Shown piece after piece: positions 8,169-15,867 of a stretch of 42,441 bases of DNA. The notes beneath the pieces are model-generated. The model was not told the DNA's origin, did no database searches, and saw only the letters and a list, made by a program, of their open reading frames with translations. The DNA comes from Acidimicrobiia bacterium (GTDB lineage Bacteria > Actinomycetota > Acidimicrobiia > Spongiisociales > ZC4RG35). The stretch covers positions 1 through 42,441 of the forward strand of contig BPGJ01000016.1 in NCBI GenBank assembly GCA_026002975.1, in the 5' to 3' direction. How positions within the stretch are numbered: position 1 is the first letter of the stretch; every line of letters starts with the position of its first letter. The translations under genes were made by a program, and so were the position numbers.

Positions 8169-8636
8169 TCATTCCTCCACGCTACGAAAGTGAATAATGT
8201 CGGACAGGCTCCCCACCCTCTCCCCATCCGGCTTGAACACGGCCTCCACCTTCATTCCGACCGAGAGTCGGTCGTGCCGGTTCTCCTGGAGAAAGTGGTA
8301 GAGGTTCGTGTCCGCGCCCGTCAGGCGTATGAAAGCAAACCCGTAGGGTATGGGCCGCTGCACGCCAGTCATCGGATCAATGAACGGCGTCTCCACCACC
8401 GTATAACCCGTGATGGTGCCGGTTGGCCCCACCTCGACCCATTCGTTGGTAGGCGCCGCGCAGATACCGCAGATGGGGCGCGGGGGCACCAACACTCTTT
8501 GGCACACCGAACATCGCGTTCCGAGCAATTGGCAGTGATCCCTCAGCGCCGTCATGAAACGAGAGCCATGGCGGCCAGCGGCGTACCGATATTCGAAGTT
8601 GGCCTGGTACTCGAGCCTCAGGGTTTCCTCGCTCAT
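8169..8636 (-). CDS. Zn-ribbon/OB-fold (DUF35) protein
   Basis: Second DUF35 protein, 155 residues. Zinc-ribbon cysteines are at 42, 45, 56 and 59 (RCSVC and ICGIC). The OB fold includes GTITGYTVVETPFIDP and PYGFAFIRLTGADTNLYHFL. Its ATG overlaps the stop of the upstream degenerate thiolase by 4 bases (ATGA), so the two are probably made together and form a complex. Having two DUF35 genes behind two thiolase-like genes suggests two thiolase-DUF35 pairs. Confidence 0.88.
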   Translation of the reverse strand: MSEETLRLEYQANFEYRYAAGRHGSRFMTALRDHCQLLGTRCSVCQRVLVPPRPICGICAAPTNEWVEVGPTGTITGYTVVETPFIDPMTGVQRPIPYGFAFIRLTGADTNLYHFLQENRHDRLSVGMKVEAVFKPDGERVGSLSDIIHFRSVEE

Positions 8637-9793
8637 AGGTCACCTCGCAGGATCACTATCTCCGTCCAGGCGTTGCCGCCGTAGCCGGTGGCGAGGGCGG
8701 TATTGGCGCCCCGGATCTGGTGATCGCCCGCCTCGCCCATCACCTGAAGGGCTGCCTCGGCGACCCGGATGAGGGCGGTGGCCCCCACCGGGTTGGTGGC
8801 CAGCACCCCTCCGGAGGGGTTTACGGGAAGCGGGCCGTCGATCTCGGTTACCCCCTGGTCGATGAGCTTTCCTCCCTCCCCCTTCCCGCAGAACCTGAGG
8901 TTCTCGTACATGGCCAGCTCGGCGTAGGTGGCGGGCTCGTAGATCTCGGCGACGTCCAGGTCCCGCAGGGGGTCGGTGATGCCCGCCTTGGCGTAGGCCA
9001 CCTCGCTAGCAGCCTGCAACGACCGCATCTCGGCGAGTCGCGCCGGGCTGTCCCCCATGTACTGCTGGTCGTGGGCGGTGGCGGTGGCCACCACCCAGGC
9101 CGGCCGCCGAGTCAGCTTGGGGGCCAACTCCTCGGCTGCGAAGACCACGGCGCACGCCCCGTCGCTCTGCGGGCACATGTCCAGCAAACGGACCGGCTCG
9201 GCCAGAACTCGGCTCGACACCACCTCTTCCACCGTCAGGTCGGGAATCTTGAGGTGCGCGAAAGGGTTGAGGCAGGCGTTGCGGCGAGCCTTGACCGCCA
9301 CTTTGGCCGCTTGCTCGGGTGTGACACCCGACATGCGGACGTAGGTCGATGCCATCACCGCGAAGTTCCCGATAGCGCCAGCCATTACCGACCGCTCCCA
9401 CACCGGGTCACCCACGGTGGTGATGGCCGATTGGGTCTCGCCCTCAGATTGCTTCTCGTATCCGATGCCCATCACCACGTCGTGGAGGCCGGAGCGAACC
9501 AGGTAGTCGCACATCACGGCCACCGAGGCTCCCACCGTGCCACCCGTGTTCAGCTTGTAGATGGGTTTGCCCGCGCCACCCAGGGCGGCCACCATCCACT
9601 GCTCGGGCATGTTTATACCCTCGAACAGCTCCATGTTGCCCACCACCACCGCATCGATAGAGGCGAAGGTGAGCTCTTTGGATGCCAGGCAACGGTCGAC
9701 GGCCTCCCGTACCATTTCGGGGATGGACACGTCGAGGCGCCGGGCGCTGTGATAGGTCTGGCCCACCGCCACCACTGCGCTGGCCCGACTCAT
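8633..9793 (-). CDS. SCP-x/Ltp-type thiolase-like protein lacking the canonical catalytic residues
   Basis: Thiolase-fold protein of 386 residues. It has the family outline (VVAVGQTYHSARRLDVSIPE, then PSGGVLATNPVGATALIRV), but the usual catalytic residues are changed: the nucleophile region is KLNTGGTVGASV without Cys, the HD-F motif is EIYEPATY, and the HPxGA His is Asn (NPVGA). Such degenerate thiolases (Ltp2 type) are known to act as retro-aldolases on steroid side-chain CoA esters together with a DUF35 protein. The adjacent DUF35 genes support that role by inference. ATG at 9793 overlaps the preceding thiolase-like gene by 4 bases. Confidence 0.88.
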   Translation of the reverse strand: MSRASAVVAVGQTYHSARRLDVSIPEMVREAVDRCLASKELTFASIDAVVVGNMELFEGINMPEQWMVAALGGAGKPIYKLNTGGTVGASVAVMCDYLVRSGLHDVVMGIGYEKQSEGETQSAITTVGDPVWERSVMAGAIGNFAVMASTYVRMSGVTPEQAAKVAVKARRNACLNPFAHLKIPDLTVEEVVSSRVLAEPVRLLDMCPQSDGACAVVFAAEELAPKLTRRPAWVVATATAHDQQYMGDSPARLAEMRSLQAASEVAYAKAGITDPLRDLDVAEIYEPATYAELAMYENLRFCGKGEGGKLIDQGVTEIDGPLPVNPSGGVLATNPVGATALIRVAEAALQVMGEAGDHQIRGANTALATGYGGNAWTEIVILRGDL

Positions 9794-10884
9794 GACAGCC
9801 CTCCTTCCAGAAGCACGACCGAATGGGTCTGCGCCGCCAATCCGTGGATCCCGTGGGCCACCGCCCGATCGGCCTTACCGAGTTGACGGTCCCCGGCGGT
9901 GCCCCTCAACTGGTGCACGCACTCGGCGATGCGGGCAGCGCCCGACACCACGAAGGGGTTCCCGGCCAACCAGCCCCCGGAGGTGTTGAGGGTGGGATCC
10001 AACGGGTCCTTGCCCAGGACCGGCGCAAACAACAGGTGTTGGTAGGAGAATTGGGCGGACAGCTCCACCAGGTCGGCGGGATGATCGTCCCAGCCCGCCA
10101 TGTCCATCGCCACGCGGTAGACCTTCTCCAGCGCTGCGGTGGAACCGGGTTCGGCGTCCGACCAGTAGGGTCCGGTGATGGCGCCCACGCCCTTGACCGT
10201 CACCGGGGTGCGACCCAAACCGACCGCCACGTCCTCGGAGACCACCACCAACGCCACCGCCCCATCGCGATTGGGCGCCCGATCCAGCGCCCGGAGCGGA
10301 TCGGCGATGACCGGGGCCGACAGCACCTCGTCGACCGTCACCTGCTGCAGGGGTTCAAGCTTGGGGTTCTTACTCCCCCGGCGCCTGGCCTCCACCACCA
10401 CCTCCGCGGCGGCTTCTCGGGTGTAGCGACCGTTGTCGAGGAGGTATCGGGCCACCAAGCCGCTCACCACGTTGCCGTCGAATCCCAGTCTCCGCTGAGT
10501 GAACGGGTCGGTGGCGGCGGTCTCGATGTCGGGGATGCGCCCCGCCGACTCCTTGCAGTGGGCAGTCACCAGGCCGATGCGAAACGACCCGGTGCTGATC
10601 CGGGTCCACATGTACAGCATGGCGCCGATGGCGTCCATGCAGGTGCGACCCTCCGACTTCCGGTAGGATCCCACCACCTCGGCCACCCACATGTTGGCGA
10701 TGGTGCGGCCGTCCCAGAAGTCCATGCAGGCGGTGACCGCGTTCTCCACGTCCCGCAACTCCAGGCCGGCATCAGCGAGAGCCTCGTTTATGGCCTCGAG
10801 AACCATCTCGGCGACGTCCACGTCCTCGCGTAGAGAGGAATGTACGGTTTGCCCGACCCCGACTATGCACACCCTCGATCCCAA
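9790..10884 (-). CDS. SCP-x/Ltp-type thiolase-like protein, divergent
   Basis: Thiolase-fold protein of about 364 residues and first gene of the long minus-strand operon. The N-terminus VCIVGVGQTVHSSLREDVDV fits SCP-x/Ltp proteins. The C-terminus shows TLNTSGGWLAGNPFVVSG where HPxGA is expected, so the active-site His is Asn. VELSAQFSYQ replaces the HD-F motif. A Cys occurs in GRTCMDAIGAML, but the surrounding C-x-SG signature is absent. TTG at 10884 is preferred because GGAGG lies 5 bases upstream; GTG at 10872 is the alternative. Operator site B is 29 bases upstream and is shared with the divergent gene at 10945. Confidence 0.83.
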   Translation of the reverse strand: MGSRVCIVGVGQTVHSSLREDVDVAEMVLEAINEALADAGLELRDVENAVTACMDFWDGRTIANMWVAEVVGSYRKSEGRTCMDAIGAMLYMWTRISTGSFRIGLVTAHCKESAGRIPDIETAATDPFTQRRLGFDGNVVSGLVARYLLDNGRYTREAAAEVVVEARRRGSKNPKLEPLQQVTVDEVLSAPVIADPLRALDRAPNRDGAVALVVVSEDVAVGLGRTPVTVKGVGAITGPYWSDAEPGSTAALEKVYRVAMDMAGWDDHPADLVELSAQFSYQHLLFAPVLGKDPLDPTLNTSGGWLAGNPFVVSGAARIAECVHQLRGTAGDRQLGKADRAVAHGIHGLAAQTHSVVLLEGGLS

Positions 10885-10913
10885 GGTGACCTCCAGTGCC
10901 GCTATGGTAAACC

Positions 10914-10929
10914 TACCAAACGGTTGGTA
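10914..10929. promoter_or_regulatory. Predicted TetR operator, site B
   Basis: TACCAAACGGTTGGTA, the best inverted repeat of the set. The symmetry extends to 24 bases (10910-10933), broken only at central positions. It lies between the divergent genes starting at 10884 (minus) and 10945 (plus), so one site can control both operons. Confidence 0.75.
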
Positions 10930-10944
10930 GGTTAGTCTAAGTCC

Positions 10945-12127
10945 GTGGAGCTGAGCGCCGCCATCCTCGCCGCCTCCCTGGTCCTCCCCGCTGCCCGGGT
11001 GGAGGTGGGTAAGACGCGGCGGGCCGCCGCCCGCTTCGACGAGGATGTCTTCACCCTGGCGGGAGAAGCCTGTCTGGAAGCCGCCGAGGCTGCGCCGGTG
11101 CAGGCCCTGCTGCTGGCCACCACCAGCGCCCCCTGGGCCGAGGGTGGCACCGCTTTCCTCCTGGGCGAGTTGCTCGACTTCTCGGGGCTCACGATGGAGC
11201 TGGGGGGAAGCGCAACCGCAGGGGCGGAGGCACTGGTGGCAGGAATGGCGTTGGTGCAGGCAGGCTGGGATCCGGTGCTGGTCGTGGCCGCCGACGTGCG
11301 CCACGACCCAGAGGGGCAACCCTTGGGGGCGGGGGCCGCCGCCCTGCTCTTGGGACGGGGAGGGAGACGTGGGGGTGCTGCGCTTCCAGCGGGCGCAGAG
11401 CGGCTGGTTCCCCGACCTGTGGAGGTTGGCGGGAAGCAGCCAGGTGATCATCGGCGACCGCTCGCTGGCTCCGGTTTCGGCGGCGGCGGCAGCCCAATGG
11501 GAAGGGATGGCAGTGGCATCGGCGACAGGCTGGGAGATCGAACGCGCCGGGAACCTGGGAGCCGCGGGCTTGCTGGCGATGATGCTGCTCGAAATGCCCG
11601 CCAAGGGGAGAACCAAAGAGTTCGCTGCCGCTGCCTCGGGCTCGGTGCGCACCTTTCTCCTGGAGGGCGGCCCCGGGGCGACTGCGGCGAGGCGGCGGGC
11701 CGAGCGTGTCCGCCAAGGCGGGATCGACGTCGACCGTCTGCCGACGGCAGACATCTCCGGCTTCAACCCCTACGCCTCCCAACCCCGCTACTGGCGCGAG
11801 CTGGCCCAGGACCTGCGCCTGCAGGGGGTGCGCGACGCGGAGACCGGGGAGGTCTTCTTCCCGCCCGTACCCGCTCGCGGACGACCGGTAGAACCCTTCC
11901 GACTGCAGCGTCGGGGGCGGATCCTCACCTATACCCGCGACCACGTCTACCCGCTGGGAGGGCCCATGTCAATGGTGGTGGTGGAGCTGGACGGGGGCGG
12001 GCGGTTCTACGGGCAGACCGCATGGGACTTCCCCGTAGAGATCGGAATGAGAGTGCGGCTGGTTCCTCGCCTGCTCCACCGGGGCGGCGACCTGCCCCAC
12101 TACTTCTGGAAGGTGGTGGCGGACTAG
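10945..12127 (+). CDS. HMG-CoA-synthase-like/DUF35 fusion protein, one frame break
   Basis: A protein of about 394 residues once a frame break near 11351 is bridged. The N-terminal part is thiolase-superfamily, HMG-CoA-synthase-like (LLATTSAPWAEGGTA, VLVVAADVRHDPEGQPLG, GAGAAALLLG). The text resumes one frame over as DGEGDVGVLRFQRAQSG. The C-terminal DUF35 OB fold reads RYWRELAQDLRLQG, EVFFPPVPARGRP and GRILTYTRDHVYP. The zinc-ribbon cysteines expected around FFPP are absent. One G appears to be missing in the run at 11351-11353. GTG at 10945 follows operator site B by 15 bases. The stop directly abuts the thiolase ATG at 12128, so the two are probably partners. Confidence 0.78.
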
Positions 12128-13312
12128 ATGCCGATCGCCGGAGAAGTGGCCATCGTCGGCGGCTATACCACCGCCTTCGGGGTGCTCCACGACCGGAGCT
12201 ACCTGGACCTGCTGGCGGAAGCCGCCTGGGGGGCGGTGGAGGATGCCGGGATCGCGCTGGACGAAGTGGAGGCAGCGTGGCTCGCCACCGCCGAGCCATG
12301 GACAGCCGGGCTGGTGGGCGACAGCGGGGCGGCGGTAGCCGAAGCCATCCCATTCGCACCCCGGCCGGTCACCCGGGTCTCCAACTTCTGCACCTCCGGC
12401 ATGGAGGCGGTGAGAGGTGCGGCCATGGCGATAGCTGCCGGCGAGTGCCAGGTGGCGATCGCTATCGGGGCCGAGAAGATGCGGGACGTCACCCCCCGCA
12501 ACTCCCTGATAGCCAAGACCGCCGAGCACACCCATCCCACGATCGCCAAGGGTAGAACCGCCCCCGGCCAGTTCGCGCTCCTGGCCACCAGGTATCTGCA
12601 CGCCTACGGCGCTACCCCCGAGGACCTGGCGCTGGTGGCGGTCAAGAACCACGCCCATGCCACCCGTAACCCGAAAGCCCACTTTCGCCACCCGCTCACC
12701 AAGGAGCAGGTGCTGTCGGCTCCCCGTATCGCCGAGCCGCTCGGGGTCTACGACTGCACCCCCACCACCGACGGGGCGGCAGCGGTGGTACTCGCCTCCC
12801 GCGCCTGGGCGGAGGCTCACGCCCGCCGCCACGCCCTACTGGAGGGCGTAGGGCTGGCAGTCACCGACGGCTACTTTGCCAACCTCTTCCGAGAATCCTT
12901 CGACTTCCTCGGTTTCCCCTCCACCCGCCAGGCGGCCCGGCTGGCTTACTCCCAGGCCGGGATCACCAACCCACTGCAGGAGATAGACGTGGTGGAGTGC
13001 CACGACTGCTTCACCATCACCGAGATCCTCAACACCGAGGACCTGGGTTTCGCCCTCCCGGGCGAGGGGGTCGAGCTGCTGCGGGCCGGCGCCACCACAC
13101 TGGGCGGGTCGCTCCCAGTGAACGTCTCCGGGGGTCTCCAAGCGTGTGGACACCCCGTGGGAGCAACCGGCACCCGGATGGTCGTGGAGATCTTCGATCA
13201 GGTCACCGGCGCCGCCGGACCCCGGCAGGTGGCGCAGGCCAGACGGGGCTTGGCCCACACCCTCGGAGGCCCTGGGGTGATCGCCTGCGTTATGGTGATC
13301 GGGGCCCCCTGA
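12128..13312 (+). CDS. SCP-x-type thiolase with a complete active site
   Basis: Acyl-CoA thiolase of 394 residues, expected to cleave a 3-ketoacyl-CoA with CoA. All catalytic residues are visible: Cys88 in SNFCTSGMEAV, His292 in VECHDCFT, His342 in GHPVGATG and Cys387 near the C-terminus (GGPGVIACVMV). This contrasts with the two degenerate thiolases on the opposite strand. It is the second gene of the operon driven from site B and starts right after the stop of the DUF35 fusion gene. It ends 3 bases from the convergent MaoC gene, leaving no room for a terminator between them. Confidence 0.92.
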   Translation: MPIAGEVAIVGGYTTAFGVLHDRSYLDLLAEAAWGAVEDAGIALDEVEAAWLATAEPWTAGLVGDSGAAVAEAIPFAPRPVTRVSNFCTSGMEAVRGAAMAIAAGECQVAIAIGAEKMRDVTPRNSLIAKTAEHTHPTIAKGRTAPGQFALLATRYLHAYGATPEDLALVAVKNHAHATRNPKAHFRHPLTKEQVLSAPRIAEPLGVYDCTPTTDGAAAVVLASRAWAEAHARRHALLEGVGLAVTDGYFANLFRESFDFLGFPSTRQAARLAYSQAGITNPLQEIDVVECHDCFTITEILNTEDLGFALPGEGVELLRAGATTLGGSLPVNVSGGLQACGHPVGATGTRMVVEIFDQVTGAAGPRQVAQARRGLAHTLGGPGVIACVMVIGAP

Positions 13313-13315
13313 CCT

Positions 13316-13726
13316 CTAGGCGCGAACGACGGCGGTACCCGCCAGCGCCTCGGTGCCGTCGCCTTTCCGCAGCCACACGCGGCAGTAAGCGAGGCGTTCC
13401 CCGTCCACCTGGCGGACCTGTTCCACCCGCCCCCCGGCGGTAACCGCCTCCCCGGCGTAGACGTTGGCTTGAAACCTCACCTGGAGCGAGCGCAGGCGGG
13501 TCGGGTCTCCTAGCCAGGCGAGGAGGGCGTTGATCACGTAGGCCTGGTTGGTGGGACCCTGGTTGATGGGGCTCTCCCCGAGGCCCAGACGCCGGACGGC
13601 CTCGACGTCCCAATGGATGGGGTTGGGATCTGAGAGGATCAGGGCCATGACCTTCATCTTTTCGGCCGGCACGGCCGCCACGTGCCAGGGTGGGATCTCC
13701 GTACCCGGCGTGATGTCGGAGCTCAC
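13316..13726 (-). CDS. MaoC-like enoyl-CoA hydratase, catalytic subunit
   Basis: Hot-dog fold protein of 136 residues with the R-hydratase signature SDPNPIHWDVEAVRRLGLGE. The Asp and His there are the usual catalytic pair, which adds water across an enoyl-CoA double bond. GTG at 13726 overlaps the upstream stop by 4 bases (GTGA). It follows a second, non-catalytic-looking hot-dog gene, as in the two-subunit ChsH1-ChsH2 hydratases of steroid side-chain breakdown. It is the last gene of the minus operon that begins at 18466. Confidence 0.87.
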   Translation of the reverse strand: MSSDITPGTEIPPWHVAAVPAEKMKVMALILSDPNPIHWDVEAVRRLGLGESPINQGPTNQAYVINALLAWLGDPTRLRSLQVRFQANVYAGEAVTAGGRVEQVRQVDGERLAYCRVWLRKGDGTEALAGTAVVRA

Positions 13727-14169
13727 GATTCCCTCCTCGGGAAGATGAAGGTGTTGGTCGAGGTGGCAGCCAGGGTGCCGTCCTCGGTGAGAAGCGAGAG
13801 TCGGAAGGTCACAAGGTCCATGGTGCCCACCCGGGATGACTGCTTGCGGACCACGTCGAGGAAGCGGCCTTCCACCCGGTAGGTAGCGCCCACGGCAAGC
13901 GGCTGGGAAAACTCCAGCGTCGCCTCCCCGAACATGACCCCAGCTTCGGCGGACGAGCGGGCGGCGGCGAAGAGCTGGGGAAGGGTGATCCCCATGCCCC
14001 CGATGCTGGCCAGATAGGCGTAGATCGGATGGGCTATACCCGCTGGCAGGGGCGGGGACAGGATGGCGTCCATCGTCAGCCAGTGCTGCCACTCCGTGAT
14101 CGTGTAGCTCCCGGGCGGGAATTCGTACTCGAGTAGCTCCTGGCGGAGTTGATCAATCGGAACCGTCAT
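13723..14169 (-). CDS. MaoC-like hydratase partner (FAS1-like dehydratase domain)
   Basis: Hot-dog protein of 148 residues, related to the N-terminal MaoC dehydratase domain. It shows FPPGSYTITEWQHWLTMDAI, GEATLEFSQPLAVGATYRVE and VTFRLSLLTEDGTLAATST. The Asp-x4-His hydratase motif of its neighbour is not evident, so it is likely the substrate-binding half of a heteromer. ATG at 14169 overlaps the enoyl-CoA hydratase stop by 4 bases (ATGA) and is preferred over the upstream in-frame ATG at 14181. Confidence 0.8.
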   Translation of the reverse strand: MTVPIDQLRQELLEYEFPPGSYTITEWQHWLTMDAILSPPLPAGIAHPIYAYLASIGGMGITLPQLFAAARSSAEAGVMFGEATLEFSQPLAVGATYRVEGRFLDVVRKQSSRVGTMDLVTFRLSLLTEDGTLAATSTNTFIFPRRES

Positions 14170-14963
14170 CGCCCCTTCCATTCCGGCGGGCGCTTCTCGA
14201 GGAATGCCCGCACGCCCTCGACCGCATCCTCGCTCTGTAGCAGCTCGAGAACCGCCTCACGCTCGACCTCCAAACCGGCGTCGAGGCCTGGCTCGGTACC
14301 AAGATTCAGGACCTTCTTAATGGCGGTCAACGCCAGCGGAGCCTGGCTAGCCAGCCGGCGGGCCAGGTCGTCCGCCAACGCCATGGTGTCGGCTTCGTCC
14401 CTGCCGACCCAGTGCACCAGACCCGCAACCTGTGCCTCCGAGGCGGAGAGGCGCTCGCCGAGCATCAGCATCTCGGTTGCCTTGGCCCGCCCCACCAGGC
14501 GGGTGAGGCGTTGGGTACCCCCTCCCCCGGGGATGATGCCCAAACCCACCTCCGGTTGGCCGATCCGGGCAGGCCCCTCGGTCATGACCCGGAAGTCGAC
14601 GCACAGGGCGAATTCGCATCCCCCTCCCAGGGCGTGCCCGCAGATCGCGGCGATGGTGGGTTTTGGGAAATGAGCTAAGCGTCGGAAGAAGGCCTGCACG
14701 GTATCTACCTTGCGGGCCAGCGGATCGCGCCGGCGATCGTAATCGGCCATGTCCTTGATGTCGGCTCCCGATATGAAAACCTTCTCGTGGGCTGAGCAGA
14801 ACACGACCACGCGTACCGCCCGGTCGGTCTCCAGCTCCCCCAGTAGCCGGCCGAGCTCACCATACAGCTCGTTGTCGAGCGAGTTGATCGGGGGCTTGTC
14901 GATCGTCACCCGGGCGATCCCGTCCGGGTCGAGGTCGACCGCCAGGAATCGGTACCCGGTCAT
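14166..14963 (-). CDS. Enoyl-CoA hydratase/isomerase (crotonase family)
   Basis: Crotonase-fold protein of 265 residues that hydrates or isomerises an enoyl-CoA. The oxyanion-hole segments are FISGADIKDM and CGHALGGGCEFALCVDFR. The two usual catalytic Glu are present in GGGCEFAL and QPEVGLGIIPGGGGTQRL, so a classical hydratase is plausible. ATG at 14963 is preferred over GTG at 15005 because the homologous N-terminus starts at YRFLAVDLDPDGIARVTIDK. It lies between the amidohydrolase and the MaoC pair, with a short gap upstream. Confidence 0.9.
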   Translation of the reverse strand: MTGYRFLAVDLDPDGIARVTIDKPPINSLDNELYGELGRLLGELETDRAVRVVVFCSAHEKVFISGADIKDMADYDRRRDPLARKVDTVQAFFRRLAHFPKPTIAAICGHALGGGCEFALCVDFRVMTEGPARIGQPEVGLGIIPGGGGTQRLTRLVGRAKATEMLMLGERLSASEAQVAGLVHWVGRDEADTMALADDLARRLASQAPLALTAIKKVLNLGTEPGLDAGLEVEREAVLELLQSEDAVEGVRAFLEKRPPEWKGR

Positions 14964-15018
14964 CCCACTCCGACCCGGCCTTGCTTCGCCGTTGGCGCCA
15001 GCCACGACAGCGCGCCGA

Positions 15019-15867
15019 TCACAGCCCGAAGACCTTCTTTGCAGTGCCGTAGAGGAGCATCTCCTTGGCCTCGGGTTTGAGGTTGAGATCCTCGATCTGA
15101 GTCAACGACTCACTATGGCCGATCAGCGGGTAGTCAGTACCCCACAATACTTTGCCGATGCCACGGGAGTTGAGGAAGTGCACCAGGTTCTTGTCCCAGT
15201 ACTTGGGCGCATGCCCCGACATGGCGACGTAGACGTTGGGGTGCTTCCACGCCATTGCGATCATCACCTCGGTCCAAGGCCAGGCCTGATGGGCCCCGAT
15301 CAGCTTCAGCTCCGGGAAATAGATTGCCACGTCGTCGAGCAACAGCGGATGACCGTGCTTAGAGGGCATGAACTCCGCCGAGTGCCCGGTCTGGAACTCG
15401 ATCGGGACGCCGAGTTCGGCGGCCTTGGCGTAGAAGGGGTAGAAGCGGGCATCGTTGATAGGGGTGTCGAAACCGAAGGGGTGCACATGCCCGCCGATAA
15501 AACCGTACTCGCGTACGGTTCGCTCAAATTCCCTCACCCCACGCATACCGGAGTGGGGATCGATCCCGTACAACCCAGAGACCCTGTCGGGATACTTCTG
15601 GACCACCTCGGCGACGCTCTCCCAAGGAACACGGATCAGCTGGCGGTCACGGTAGAGGTACTGCTGGAGTGCCGGGCATATCACCCTCTGCACCCCGGCC
15701 GGATCGAGCACCTTTTCGAAGAACTCTTCGGGCTCGTATCCCACCATCAGGTGCCGCCGGCCCCATTGGTCCCCCATCATGAAAGAGACTTCGGGATTCT
15801 CGGTGAAGACGATGCGGATGCCTTCTTCGGTGAAGAAGTTGCACCATGCATCAATAGCACCGCTCAT
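15019..15867 (-). CDS. Amidohydrolase-2 family protein lacking the N-terminal HxH
   Basis: TIM-barrel protein of 282 residues from the amidohydrolase-2 (ACMSD-like) family, often decarboxylases or hydrolases of ring-derived acids. Later metal-site residues are present: GGHVHPFG, FQTGHSAE, IGAHQAWPW and GTDYPL. The usual N-terminal HxH is replaced by IDAWCNFF, so metal binding must differ or be lost. GGAAGGAA lies 7 bases ahead of ATG 15867, an unusually clear ribosome site here. It overlaps the adenylating enzyme gene by 4 bases (ATGA), tying it to that enzyme. Confidence 0.82.
   Translation of the reverse strand: MSGAIDAWCNFFTEEGIRIVFTENPEVSFMMGDQWGRRHLMVGYEPEEFFEKVLDPAGVQRVICPALQQYLYRDRQLIRVPWESVAEVVQKYPDRVSGLYGIDPHSGMRGVREFERTVREYGFIGGHVHPFGFDTPINDARFYPFYAKAAELGVPIEFQTGHSAEFMPSKHGHPLLLDDVAIYFPELKLIGAHQAWPWTEVMIAMAWKHPNVYVAMSGHAPKYWDKNLVHFLNSRGIGKVLWGTDYPLIGHSESLTQIEDLNLKPEAKEMLLYGTAKKVFGL

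Noticed and set aside
11340..11375. Programmed frameshift in the HMGS-like/DUF35 gene
   Set aside because: No slippery heptamer or stimulating structure was seen, and the pattern (one G short in a G run) matches other indels in the window.
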